Shown here piece after piece: positions 17,999 through 25,890 of a DNA stretch of 64,000 bases. The DNA lies in NCBI RefSeq assembly GCF_947241125.1, contig NZ_OX365700.1:4064461-4128460 (forward strand), given 5' to 3'. Below the pieces are notes generated by a model. The model had not been told where the DNA came from and searched no databases. It saw only the letters and a list, made by a program, of their open reading frames with translations. This DNA is from Nitrospira tepida. GTDB lineage: Bacteria; Nitrospirota; Nitrospiria; Nitrospirales; Nitrospiraceae. How positions within the stretch are numbered: position 1 is the first letter of the stretch; every line of letters starts with the position of its first letter. A program made the position numbers and the translations under genes.

Positions 17999-19324
17999 AT
18001 GACGCAGACCGCCGCCTCGACCCCATCTCCTCTTCTGTCTCTGCTGCGCCGGCTGGTCTCCATCGAGCACCAGGAAGTCAGGGCTCTGCTCTTGTCGTTT
18101 CTCTATTTCTTCGCGCTGCTCGCTTCCTATTACGTGCTCCGGCCGATTCGCGATGAGATGGGGGTCCAGTCCGGCATGCGGACCTTGCCATGGATGTTCT
18201 CGGCCGTGTTTGTTTCGATGCTCGCGCTGGTACCCCTCTTTGGCTGGCTGGCCGGCCGGCTACCGGTCCGCCGGCTCATTCCCACGGTTTATCTGTTTTT
18301 CGCCTCCAACCTGTTGTTGTTCTATCTCGCGCTCACGACCGGCGCCCCCCGCTCGGTCGTGGCGCCCGTGTTTTTCGTTTGGGTCAGCGTGTTCAATCTG
18401 TTTGTCGTCTCCGTGTTTTGGAGCGTGATGGCGGATCTCTACTCCACGGAAGCGGCCCGCCGCCTCTTTGGTTTCATTGCGGCCGGCGGCAGCGCCGGGG
18501 CCGTGTCCGGTCCCCTCTTCACAGCACTGGCAGTGCCGATGATCGGAATTGCCCCCTTGCTTCTGGTTTCGATCTCGTTGCTGCTGGCGTCCCTGGCCTG
18601 TTTCTTCGCCTTGACTGGGGCCGTCCCTGCGCATCAAGCCAATCAGAAGGGGCTTCAGGACCGCCATCGTTTGGAGCTGACATCCAGCACCCCGCCCGGC
18701 CTTTTGGTCGGCATCACCAAAATACTCCAGTCTCGTTATCTTCTTTTGATCTGCCTGTATCTGGGCTGCTATTCGGTCCTCTCCACGTTGCTCTACAGCC
18801 AACAGATGGTTCTCGTGCCCCAAGTGCTGGGCAATCCCGAAGAGCGCACCCGGCTGTTTGCCCTGGTCGACTTTGCCGTGAACGGCCTGACCGTCTGCGC
18901 CCAGGTGCTCTTGACCGGCCGGCTCCTGACGGGGCTGGGGGTCACGGCGCTGCTCGCGGCGGTGCCGGCCTTCAACCTGATCGGGTTCGGGCTCTTCAGC
19001 GTCGCGCCGATCCTGCCGGTACTGGTGGCCTTCGGCATCCTGCGGCGATCCGGTGAATTTGCCATTACGAAACCGACCCGCGAAACTCTCTTCACGGTCG
19101 TCGCGAAGGAAGAAAAGTACCAGTCCAAGAACGTCATCGACACGGTGGTGCACCGAGGCGGAGACATGGCCAGCAGTTGGGTGGCGACAACGCTGCAGGC
19201 AGCCGGCTTTTCCATTTCCGAGATGGCGCTCGCGGCCGTGCCGATTGCGGGGCTGTGGCTGGTGAACGGCCTCTATCTCGGACGAAAGCACGAGGAGCTT
19301 CGGCGGTCTTCCGGCCACGAGTGA
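17999..19324 (+). CDS. ATP/ADP-translocase-like (NTP/NDP exchange) transporter of the MFS superfamily
   Basis: 441 residues from the ATG at 17999, with about 12 hydrophobic helices. The first helix and loop, LLLSFLYFFALLASYYVLRP followed by IRDEMG, is the characteristic start of the NTT/Tlc-like branch found in many free-living bacteria. WSVMADLYSTEAARRLFGFI and GSAGAVSGPL are also typical, as is the segment KPTRETLFTVVAKEEKYQSK. In obligate intracellular bacteria this family exchanges ATP for ADP; in free-living bacteria the substrate is not established, so the name is a family label. The longer frame from 17795 would add 68 residues with no TM or homology and runs over the palindrome. Confidence 0.75.
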   Translation: MTQTAASTPSPLLSLLRRLVSIEHQEVRALLLSFLYFFALLASYYVLRPIRDEMGVQSGMRTLPWMFSAVFVSMLALVPLFGWLAGRLPVRRLIPTVYLFFASNLLLFYLALTTGAPRSVVAPVFFVWVSVFNLFVVSVFWSVMADLYSTEAARRLFGFIAAGGSAGAVSGPLFTALAVPMIGIAPLLLVSISLLLASLACFFALTGAVPAHQANQKGLQDRHRLELTSSTPPGLLVGITKILQSRYLLLICLYLGCYSVLSTLLYSQQMVLVPQVLGNPEERTRLFALVDFAVNGLTVCAQVLLTGRLLTGLGVTALLAAVPAFNLIGFGLFSVAPILPVLVAFGILRRSGEFAITKPTRETLFTVVAKEEKYQSKNVIDTVVHRGGDMASSWVATTLQAAGFSISEMALAAVPIAGLWLVNGLYLGRKHEELRRSSGHE

Positions 19325-19473
19325 TCGCCGACTCCTTGCGTCGGAACATTGTCTCTCTCCCATGAGAGACCGGCGGCTCCCCTTCATCGTGACGGTCATA
19401 CATTCGATGCGGCTTGCCGCGACAGCCCCAAGATTCGTATCCTTGCTTCTCCCTCGTCGATAAGGAGCGCCCG

Positions 19474-20367
19474 ATGCCGAGACCTCGCACAAGACGAACG
19501 CCTCGCCGCTCACCCGGCACCGGTTCGCTCGCGACCGATGCTCCTGATACTTTCACCTGTCGCGACCATCGATTGGTCGGCCCGGCGGTGACCTATCGAG
19601 AGACTCCCAACCACGGCGGTCCGATCACGCCGCGCTACCTTGTCTTTCACTACACGGCCGGACACAGCGCCAAGGACTCTTGCGATTGGCTGTGCAATCC
19701 CGTTGCGCAGGCTTCGGCCCATCTGGTGGTGGGCCGGGACGGCACGATCACGCAACTGGCGCCGTTCAACATCAAGACCTGGCATGCGGGCACCAGCCAT
19801 TGGGAAGGCCTCACCGGACTCAACGAATATGCCATCGGCATCGAAATGGATAATGCGGGCCGGCTGACTCGCACGGGAGACAGGCTCACGGCCTGGTTCG
19901 GCGAAACCTATCCGGCCTCCCAAGCCGTTCAGGCCAAGCATAAGCTCGATCAGGAACCGGCCTGGTGGCATACCTACACGCAGAAGCAGATTGAGACCGC
20001 GCTGAAACTCGCTTTCCTGCTCGTCAAGGAATATGGGCTGACGGACGTGCTCGGCCACGAGGACATCGCGCCCGAGCGCAAGCGCGATCCGGGACCGGCC
20101 TTTCCGTTGGAGTCGATCCGGTCGCGGGCCCTGGGCCGAAAGGGTGAACAAGACGAACGGTGCCGCGTCACGGCCGATTCGCTGAACATCCGCAAGGGAC
20201 CGGGCGCCGAATATGACCTGGCCGCGCCTGCCCTGCGCAAAGGCACCCTGCTCCTCATCTTGGAAAAGGGCGCACGCTGGACGAAAGTCGAGGTGGACGG
20301 CCAGGGCGACCTTGAGGGCTGGGTCTCGAACAAGTACATTGAGCCGGTCGCAACTCACCCCTCCTGA
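19474..20367 (+). CDS. N-acetylmuramoyl-L-alanine amidase with C-terminal SH3 domain
   Basis: 297 residues from the ATG at 19474 (GATAAGGAGCGCCCG upstream). An Amidase_2 domain covers about residues 35-205: the first zinc His is in LVFHYTAG, substrate-side residues are in AHLVVGRDGTITQ and NEYAIGIEMDN, and the last ligands are in LGHEDIAPERKRDPGPAF. A bacterial SH3 domain follows (CRVTADSLNIRKGPGAEYD ... GWVSNKYI, about 230-290). It cleaves the amide between MurNAc and the peptide stem. There is no signal peptide; the N-terminus is Arg/Pro/Thr-rich. It could be exported by another route, act in recycling of muropeptides, or serve as an injected or phage-type lysin. Confidence 0.88.
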   Translation: MPRPRTRRTPRRSPGTGSLATDAPDTFTCRDHRLVGPAVTYRETPNHGGPITPRYLVFHYTAGHSAKDSCDWLCNPVAQASAHLVVGRDGTITQLAPFNIKTWHAGTSHWEGLTGLNEYAIGIEMDNAGRLTRTGDRLTAWFGETYPASQAVQAKHKLDQEPAWWHTYTQKQIETALKLAFLLVKEYGLTDVLGHEDIAPERKRDPGPAFPLESIRSRALGRKGEQDERCRVTADSLNIRKGPGAEYDLAAPALRKGTLLLILEKGARWTKVEVDGQGDLEGWVSNKYIEPVATHPS

Positions 20368-20393
20368 AGCCACGAAGAGGAGGCCGACGCCGC

Positions 20394-20690
20394 ATGAACC
20401 GACCACGCCTGTTTCTCTCGGCGGTCAGCGAGGAATTGCGAACCGCTCGCAAAGACGTGGCCGCCACGGTCCGCACACTCGGATTCGACCCAGTCTCCCA
20501 AGATGATTTTCCCACCGGCCAGGGCGAACTCGGCCAGTGGCTGCGCCGGCAGCTCGATTCTTGCGAGGGGGTGATCCAGCTTGTCGGCCGGGGGTACGGA
20601 GCCGAGCCGCCGACGGTCGATCCAGCATACGGCCGTCTCTCCTACACCCAGTTCGAGTTGTTGTATGCGCACATAGACTCCTACCGATAA
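20394..20690 (+). CDS. DUF4062-domain protein, short or truncated
   Basis: 98 residues. It starts RPRLFLSAVSEELRTARKDV and contains the spaced motif RRQLDSCEGVIQLVGRGYG and SYTQFELLYA, which together cover a DUF4062 domain from beginning to end. DUF4062 normally sits at the N-terminus of large STAND or TPR proteins and is a Rossmann-type TIR-like fold. Here the frame ends right after the domain; the same frame continues beyond the TAA for about 20 more residues (MPVAFIRFLLEAS) in the manner of the next conserved strand, so a premature stop in a longer ancestor is possible. It begins the TIR/SLOG island, 290 bp before the SLOG gene. Start supported by AGAGGAGG upstream. Confidence 0.6.
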   Translation: MNRPRLFLSAVSEELRTARKDVAATVRTLGFDPVSQDDFPTGQGELGQWLRRQLDSCEGVIQLVGRGYGAEPPTVDPAYGRLSYTQFELLYAHIDSYR

Positions 20691-20980
20691 CGCCGCGCCA
20701 TGCCCGTTGCCTTTATCCGCTTTCTCCTTGAGGCCAGTTCCATCTGGCCTTGGGGGTAATGTGAATGGCTCTACAAGATGTTGCTTGGCAACACCGGTAA
20801 CATTTGAGACGACTCAATACGAGTCATTGCTACGCTCAGTGCACACACGCTATATTAACTTCGCACAGCAAGAGCCGCGCTGTCTCCATCACCATACTCC
20901 CATGACGACGCGCTCTGGGAGTTTGTCGACCATCGCAACCCCGGCCACTCCACAGCCGCCCACCAAGATCTGAGTTATGT
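20691..20980. other. intergenic region upstream of the SLOG-TIR genes
   Basis: AT-richer than its surroundings. It contains the inverted repeat GACTC-AATAC-GAGTC (20811-20825) and a promoter-like pair listed separately. A 23-codon frame at 20902-20973 could be a leader but has no clear ribosome site. Confidence 0.4.
20827..20856 (+). promoter_or_regulatory. sigma-70-like promoter for the SLOG-TIR operon (candidate)
   Basis: TTGCTA (20827-20832), an 18-bp spacer, then TATATT (20851-20856). Transcription would start near 20863, leaving a leader of about 118 nt before the SLOG ATG. The GACTC/GAGTC inverted repeat lies directly upstream of the -35 box and could be an operator. Confidence 0.35.
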
Positions 20981-22063
20981 ATGACTGAAGATCCCATCGT
21001 CGCAATTGTAGGAAACGTGAAAACTTCCCTTGACGCACCTGCAGCCGCCGAGGCGCTCGGACGGGAACTTGCCAAGGCCGGGCTTCGCATCCTTGTTTAC
21101 TCCAGTGGCGCCGACTTTCTGGAAGGCCGCATCGTAAAGGGGTATGTCGCAAGCCGCTTGGCTAAACCTCGCTCGATTCAGGTCCGTTATCCCTTGCACG
21201 GAGAAAAGCCCGAGTTCCCCGAGCAGCAAACCAATGGCGAGGTGTTCGACTGGCGGCCCGATCACAGCCAGAATTGGGAAATGTCGTTTTACCAGTCGTT
21301 GAATGAGGCAAACGGTATTCTGCTGATGGGGGGCGGCGATTCCACGATGATTGCCGGCGTGGTTGCTATGGGCCACGGAATCGCCATGCTTCCACTGGCG
21401 GCGTTCGGCGGCGCCGCCTCGAAGGTTTGGGAGTCCCTGCGGCCAGGGCGAGACCTGCCCAGCGCTGATGAGATTTCGTTGATGGCGCGTCCTGGGTGGT
21501 CGGATGATCATGCGGCTGAGTGCGTCAGAGTGATCAAAGACCAGCTCGCCCGCAAAGCCGAATTGGTCAGGCAGCGCCGTATCGAAGAACGCCGAAAGGA
21601 GGTTTCCGTCAGCTTGCATGCATTCTTTGCCCTGTTAGTCTTCGTCGTTGCCGTGGCTGCAGTCCCCGTCGCGTTGGCGTGGACCGACATCCCTCAATCT
21701 CTGTTGGTTTCTCTTTTGTTCTTCTCGCCACTGTTGGCCGGAGTTGCAGGTTCCACCATCCGCCTCGTGTTTGACGCCAGTCAGGGTTCCACGCCTGTAA
21801 CCACGCAAACCACACTTACGACCGTGGCCATGGGGCTGATCGCGGGCGGAGTCGCGGGGCTGCTGTTCATCACGGCCCAGATCACCACCGCGCCTGCGAC
21901 AGGTGGGCCAAATATCGTCTCGCCGGAGCAAGCCAAAAAGCTCGTGCTCTTCGGAGTGCTCATTGGATTCGTCGCTGGATTGACCCTGGATGCGGTGTTC
22001 CGTAAGCTCATCTCCACTGATGTCGTCAATGTGAGCGCCATAGAAGCGAGGAAAGGCCCCTGA
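20981..22063 (+). CDS. SLOG-domain protein with C-terminal four-helix membrane domain
   Basis: 360 residues. Residues 1-185 form a Rossmann-like SLOG/LOG domain: the first strand IVAIVGNVKTS, then LVYSSG, and the nucleotide-binding turn GILLMGGGDST (112-122) followed by AGVVAMGHGIAMLPL. A basic helix (residues 196-208) links to four hydrophobic helices at about 213-234, 241-263, 283-303 and 321-340. SLOG domains sense or process nucleotide-derived ligands; in Thoeris ThsA a SLOG domain binds the TIR-made cyclic ADP-ribose signal and switches on an effector. Here the effector would be the membrane domain, which predicts a signal-gated membrane disruptor. Two TIR genes follow directly. Function is inferred; domain order (SLOG first, TM last) is the reverse of TM-SLOG ThsA proteins. 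Confidence 0.75.
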   Translation: MTEDPIVAIVGNVKTSLDAPAAAEALGRELAKAGLRILVYSSGADFLEGRIVKGYVASRLAKPRSIQVRYPLHGEKPEFPEQQTNGEVFDWRPDHSQNWEMSFYQSLNEANGILLMGGGDSTMIAGVVAMGHGIAMLPLAAFGGAASKVWESLRPGRDLPSADEISLMARPGWSDDHAAECVRVIKDQLARKAELVRQRRIEERRKEVSVSLHAFFALLVFVVAVAAVPVALAWTDIPQSLLVSLLFFSPLLAGVAGSTIRLVFDASQGSTPVTTQTTLTTVAMGLIAGGVAGLLFITAQITTAPATGGPNIVSPEQAKKLVLFGVLIGFVAGLTLDAVFRKLISTDVVNVSAIEARKGP

Positions 22064-22067
22064 TTCC

Positions 22068-23456
22068 GTGGCAGGCCCGAGCAGATTCGCGGTTTACTTC
22101 AGCCACAGTTGGCGTCCGCGCGATGTTGAGCTGAACCTCCAGGTGTGGGAAGAGCTGGTCGCCGACTGTACGCTGCTGGTGGACGTTCCAGAGGAACCCG
22201 GAGCCGATCCCCCCTACTACATCAATCGAATCGAGGAACTCCTCCGGCGAACCGATCTGTTTGTCAGCATTCTGACCTACCGCGATCCCCGTGAGGCCGC
22301 ACCGGTGGCCGGCGGCGCGGACTTACGCTGCTCGCCCTACAGCCTGTTTGAGATTCGGCTCGCCGAACGAGCGGATACCCCGCGACTCGTCCTGTACGAA
22401 CGAGGCACGCGCTTCTGGCCTCCGGAGACGATTCGACCCTGGGAAGGGTACATCGAATTCGTTTGCGGAACCAAGGAACGCCGCATCGAATCGCAACAAT
22501 GGACGACCGTCATCCAGGCGAAGATCCGGCAGTGGAAAGCCTGGGCGGCGAACCACCGCCGGCCGGTGAGCTACGAGCGGTCCAGAAGCGCTGCCATCCT
22601 GGTGGGCGCCTCGCTCTATGAGGGAGTCGGCGAGGCGCTCCAAGGCAGCTTGCGGGCTGGCGGGTACAAGCCCGTCCGTTGCAACCCCGAACGGCAAAGC
22701 AGCGGTGAGGTCTTTCGGCTGCTTCACGAAGCCGGGCTGGTCCTGGCCGAATTTGGGACGCGCGATTCCCGATTAGAGCAGGTGTATGCCGCCGCGCACG
22801 GTTTGGGATTGCCCGCGATTCGCATGCTGTCCGCGGCATCCGAGCCAGACGGACTGCCGTGGATTCTGAAAGGAGATCCGGGCGGGTTTGAGAACGATAT
22901 TGTGAGGTGGAGCAAACCAGAGGATGTTCTAGATTTGGTCGCTCCTCGTATCGCCGCCATGGATCGCCTTAGCGAGGCACTCAGTGACGTCGACGGGCTC
23001 GACTACCTTCAGTCGAAGCGCTACGCGCGGTTTTTCGTGTTTATCAGTCACACGCTGAAAGGCTCCGACCGTGTACTCGTGGAGCAGATCTACACGCTTC
23101 TCAAGGCAAAGCACGTGATTCCCTTTGAGTACCATCAGGTCAACGCCGCCGGTATCGATTGGAAAGTAGCTTTGGATGAGTCACTCAAGAAGACCACGCA
23201 TTTCGTAGCCCTGCTCGACTCCACCTACGAGCAGTCACCAACGTGCGAGTATGAACTCCGCGAGATTCTGAAGCGGAGAAACGAGGTGACGATCCTGCCC
23301 TTCATGATCGCCGGCAGGGACAAGCCGAACCCGGACCTGACGGATATGCACAATGAACTGCTCTCAAGTCAGGATCCCTCCGCAAACGCTGGAATTGTGG
23401 TTCGGCAGGTCATGGGCGCACTTGACGCCACTCTCAGCCGGTCCAAACAGATGTGA
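22068..23456 (+). CDS. protein with two TIR domains flanking a third Rossmann-like domain
   Basis: 462 residues from the GTG at 22068, 4 nt after the SLOG stop. Domain 1 (about 5-160) opens FAVYFSHSWRPRD and has the catalytic-position Glu95 in SPYSLFE. Domain 2 (about 172-300) has AAILVGASL, GEVFRLLHEAGLVLAEFG and QVYAAAHGLGLPAI, a pattern of the nucleoside deoxyribosyltransferase-like/TIR-like group. Domain 3 (about 320-455) opens FFVFISHTLKGSD and has Glu396 in SPTCEYE, the standard SxxCxxE catalytic motif. TIR domains hydrolyse or cyclise NAD+ to make signals or deplete NAD+. The tight spacing to the SLOG gene indicates co-translation and makes it the likely signal producer for that effector. 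Confidence 0.78.
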   Translation: MAGPSRFAVYFSHSWRPRDVELNLQVWEELVADCTLLVDVPEEPGADPPYYINRIEELLRRTDLFVSILTYRDPREAAPVAGGADLRCSPYSLFEIRLAERADTPRLVLYERGTRFWPPETIRPWEGYIEFVCGTKERRIESQQWTTVIQAKIRQWKAWAANHRRPVSYERSRSAAILVGASLYEGVGEALQGSLRAGGYKPVRCNPERQSSGEVFRLLHEAGLVLAEFGTRDSRLEQVYAAAHGLGLPAIRMLSAASEPDGLPWILKGDPGGFENDIVRWSKPEDVLDLVAPRIAAMDRLSEALSDVDGLDYLQSKRYARFFVFISHTLKGSDRVLVEQIYTLLKAKHVIPFEYHQVNAAGIDWKVALDESLKKTTHFVALLDSTYEQSPTCEYELREILKRRNEVTILPFMIAGRDKPNPDLTDMHNELLSSQDPSANAGIVVRQVMGALDATLSRSKQM

Positions 23457-23778
23457 GCCGTAGAGCCCAGACGCCGCGCGGCGTCGGCGGTCCCGGCGGC
23501 GCTGCCGATATGATCGAACAGGCCAAGGCACGAGGCGCCAAAACCATCATCATCGATACGAAAGACGCGTTCGGTCTCTGACATCAGAGAGTCGGCCAGG
23601 CTGTCGCCAAATAGAAGCTTCGCGCGGAACATTTTCAGGGATTTGCGTAGAAGGACGGCGGCCATGGTCATGGGCAGGCCGCCTAACACCTTCTCTGACC
23701 CGAATTCACCGCAACAGACTTTCGCGCCGTTATGCGCTGTAGACAGCAAGGCAGCATCATTCAGAGGATGGTTGACAC
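23457..23778. other. gap in the TIR island with possible gene remnants
   Basis: 322 bp. A rightward frame ending at 23580 (stop TGA) encodes GAADMIEQAKARGAKTIIID followed by TKDAFGL, which looks like the last strand-helix-strand of a Rossmann-type protein but has no start. A leftward frame of 126 codons over 23369-23749 starts in the gap and overlaps the TIR gene; I see no family pattern in it. I read the gap as the remains of a deleted gene plus the leader of the next TIR gene. Confidence 0.35.
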
Positions 23779-24693
23779 ATGGATGCGTTCATTAGCCATG
23801 CCTCGAAAGAAGCCGGGGTGGTCGCCCAGATCGAAGAACTTCTAGAGGCGGACGGCCTCAAGGTCTGGTTGGACCGTTCAGAGATCCGTCTGGGAGTTTT
23901 GTTACGGAAGGAACTGCAAAATGCGATCAGGAACAGCCGCATTCTGATCCTTCTCTGGTCGAAGGCCGCGGCAAGGTCCCGATGGGTTGCTGCCGAAGTG
24001 CTGACCGCCTTTCATCTGAACCGGTTCATTGTCGCCTGCGTGCGCGATCACACACCGTTACCCTATTTCCTCCAGAACACCATTTACTTGAATCTGCAAC
24101 GCCGAAACACCGCTTCGATTGAACAGCTCCGTCGGGCCGTTCGCACGTCTCCGGATGCGGCAAACGAGGTTCCGACCGTGATGAGCAGTCCAAGCTGGGA
24201 ACTCCAGCAGACTATACAGCACATCGTTGAGGGGCAAAGCGCCGTCACTGATTGCTTGGGGAAGAGGGATCTTCAGACAGCCAAGAAGAAGTATCAACTG
24301 ATCGATGGCGTCACGTCTGACGCTAAAAAAACGTGGCCGCTGGAACCAATGGTGCTCAACCTGGCGGGGTATCACCGCAAGAATGCGTATATGCTAAAGC
24401 ATTGGGCGGCGATCCAGGCTGGCCGTCCGCCCAAAGACCGATTGCTGGCGCAGGCAGAACGTCTGTTCTTCGAGGCCCTCTTTGGCAACCCAAATGATTA
24501 TTCCGCATTAAACGGTCTGGGCAGCATCCTGATCTTTGAACGCGATCTAGAGGCGGCAGAGTTCTTCATCCGGCGGGCCATTGCCTTAGCCAAACAAGAT
24601 GGGATCCACTATGCCGCAGCCAAACATGATCTGGCTATGATTCTTGCGTTCAAACGAACGCTGACGCCGACAAAGCCCGTTTCATCAGTTTAG
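23779..24693 (+). CDS. TIR-domain protein with TPR-like C-terminal half
   Basis: 304 residues. The TIR domain (1-140) starts MDAFISHASKE, has the BB-loop region LKVWLDRSEIRLG and the catalytic Glu73 in SRWVAAE. Residues about 160-295 are helical with TPR-like pairs (AERLFFEALFGNPNDYSALN, LEAAEFFIRRAIALAKQ). TIR-TPR proteins are frequent in defence loci, where the repeat part senses a trigger or oligomerises and the TIR part acts on NAD+. It follows the dual-TIR gene in the same direction after 322 bp, so it may have its own promoter. Only a weak AGAGG precedes the ATG. Confidence 0.78.
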   Translation: MDAFISHASKEAGVVAQIEELLEADGLKVWLDRSEIRLGVLLRKELQNAIRNSRILILLWSKAAARSRWVAAEVLTAFHLNRFIVACVRDHTPLPYFLQNTIYLNLQRRNTASIEQLRRAVRTSPDAANEVPTVMSSPSWELQQTIQHIVEGQSAVTDCLGKRDLQTAKKKYQLIDGVTSDAKKTWPLEPMVLNLAGYHRKNAYMLKHWAAIQAGRPPKDRLLAQAERLFFEALFGNPNDYSALNGLGSILIFERDLEAAEFFIRRAIALAKQDGIHYAAAKHDLAMILAFKRTLTPTKPVSSV

Positions 24694-24750
24694 TCATCGC
24701 CGCTTGAATTCTGCCAACCAGACAGCTTTGTTCCAGAGACGCAGGGTAGC

Positions 24751-25425
24751 TCAATGTCCCCTGGCCACCAGGCCCCGTTCCCTGGCATATCGGGCGGCTT
24801 CCCGGCGATCCTGCAATTGAAGCTTGTCGAGGATATTGTGGACGTGGTTCTTGACCGTCTGCACCTCGATACACAAATGAACGGCGATCTCTTTGTTGCA
24901 GAGCCCCCGCTCAATCAATCCGATAATCTCCCGCTCCCGCCTCGTCAGACCCGCGTCGTCGTCGAGACCGGCTCCGCCGTCTCGCTGCGCCAGGGTCGAG
25001 ATCCGTGAACACAGCAAATGGGCGATCCGCGGAGAGCAGAGCGTTTCTCCCCTTGCCAGCGCCTCCACCGCCCTGAGCACGTCGTCCGCCGACGCGTCCC
25101 GAAGGAGATAGCCCGAGGCGCCCGCGTCCTCGATGCAGGAGAGGATATCGGCCTCCCTGTCCGGCACGTCCAACATCAAAATCTTGGACTCGGGGGCATA
25201 GGCATGGAGTTGTTTCGCCGCCTGCATCGGCTCTCGCGAGGCCTTGTCGCATTCCAGCAGGAACACCTGGGCATGAAGCTCGGACAATGCTCGGCCGTCC
25301 AACTCCCACTCCGACGCCGCATACACGACCGAGATCGTCTCACGCTGACTCAGGTAACAGGCCAGACTTTCGCGCAGGAGACGATGACGATGCAGGATAC
25401 CGACACGAATCACATGCTCGCTCAT
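24751..25425 (-). CDS. NarL/FixJ-type response regulator with an atypical receiver
   Basis: 224 residues from the ATG at 25425. The N-terminal receiver-like domain starts HVIRVGILHRHRLLRESLAC; where the phosphoacceptor Asp is expected the sequence is FLLECDKAS, so Glu or Cys occupies the site and phosphorylation is doubtful. A signature LRDASADDVLRAVEALARGE closes the domain. The C-terminal GerE/LuxR HTH is intact: LTRREREIIGLIERGLCNKE followed by the recognition helix VQTVKNHVHNIL. It would bind DNA as a dimer. The gene faces the TIR island tail-to-tail, and a tandem GTATC-N6-GATAC palindrome lies about 300 bp upstream. A longer frame to 25569 lacks a ribosome site. Confidence 0.85.
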   Translation of the reverse strand: MSEHVIRVGILHRHRLLRESLACYLSQRETISVVYAASEWELDGRALSELHAQVFLLECDKASREPMQAAKQLHAYAPESKILMLDVPDREADILSCIEDAGASGYLLRDASADDVLRAVEALARGETLCSPRIAHLLCSRISTLAQRDGGAGLDDDAGLTRREREIIGLIERGLCNKEIAVHLCIEVQTVKNHVHNILDKLQLQDRREAARYARERGLVARGH

Positions 25426-25890
25426 GGTTTCCCATGCCCGCTTATGCAATCCCCACAGCCATGCGAGAAAAACCAGGTGGAAGTGTACTCTCTTCGATTG
25501 AACGACGCGAGACCTAATTAGCCCTCCTCGACCATCCGATCCACTGCGATGCGAAGAGACAGGAACCACCTAGCGAGCAAATCTTATTCCACGACAGCCA
25601 CACCTCTGCTGTCGGTTTCGCGCAGGTGCGCTTGCGCCCGTTTTGAGTCACGACTGTACGTACCAGCCTACACCATCGCGACAGCTCGCAATCGCGTAAA
25701 GGGCTTCCGTCCAGAGTCTTTCGCTCCGTATCTAAAGCGATACGCCTGTATCTCATCGGATACGTGGTTGCGCGCGCACGATCCCACATCCATTCCGCCG
25801 GGTGAACCTGCGATGAGAAATCGGATGGAGGCTTTCGGGCGTACGGCGACAGGCTTCCGGAAGAGCGGGAGTCGATTCTTTCCCGCCTGC
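25426..25890. promoter_or_regulatory. upstream region of the NarL-type regulator
   Basis: 465 bp between the leftward ATP-grasp gene and the leftward regulator gene. It holds the tandem palindrome at 25728-25763 and otherwise no supported gene; a rightward frame crossing it is antisense to the ATP-grasp gene. Confidence 0.45.
25728..25763. promoter_or_regulatory. tandem palindrome GTATC-N6-GATAC, candidate operator (second locus)
   Basis: GTATC-TAAAGC-GATAC at 25728-25743 and GTATC-TCATCG-GATAC at 25748-25763, with starts 20 bp apart. Same half-sites and spacer length as the pair at 17891-17929. It lies about 300 bp upstream of the NarL-type regulator, which could bind it (autoregulation), but that is inference. 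Confidence 0.55.
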
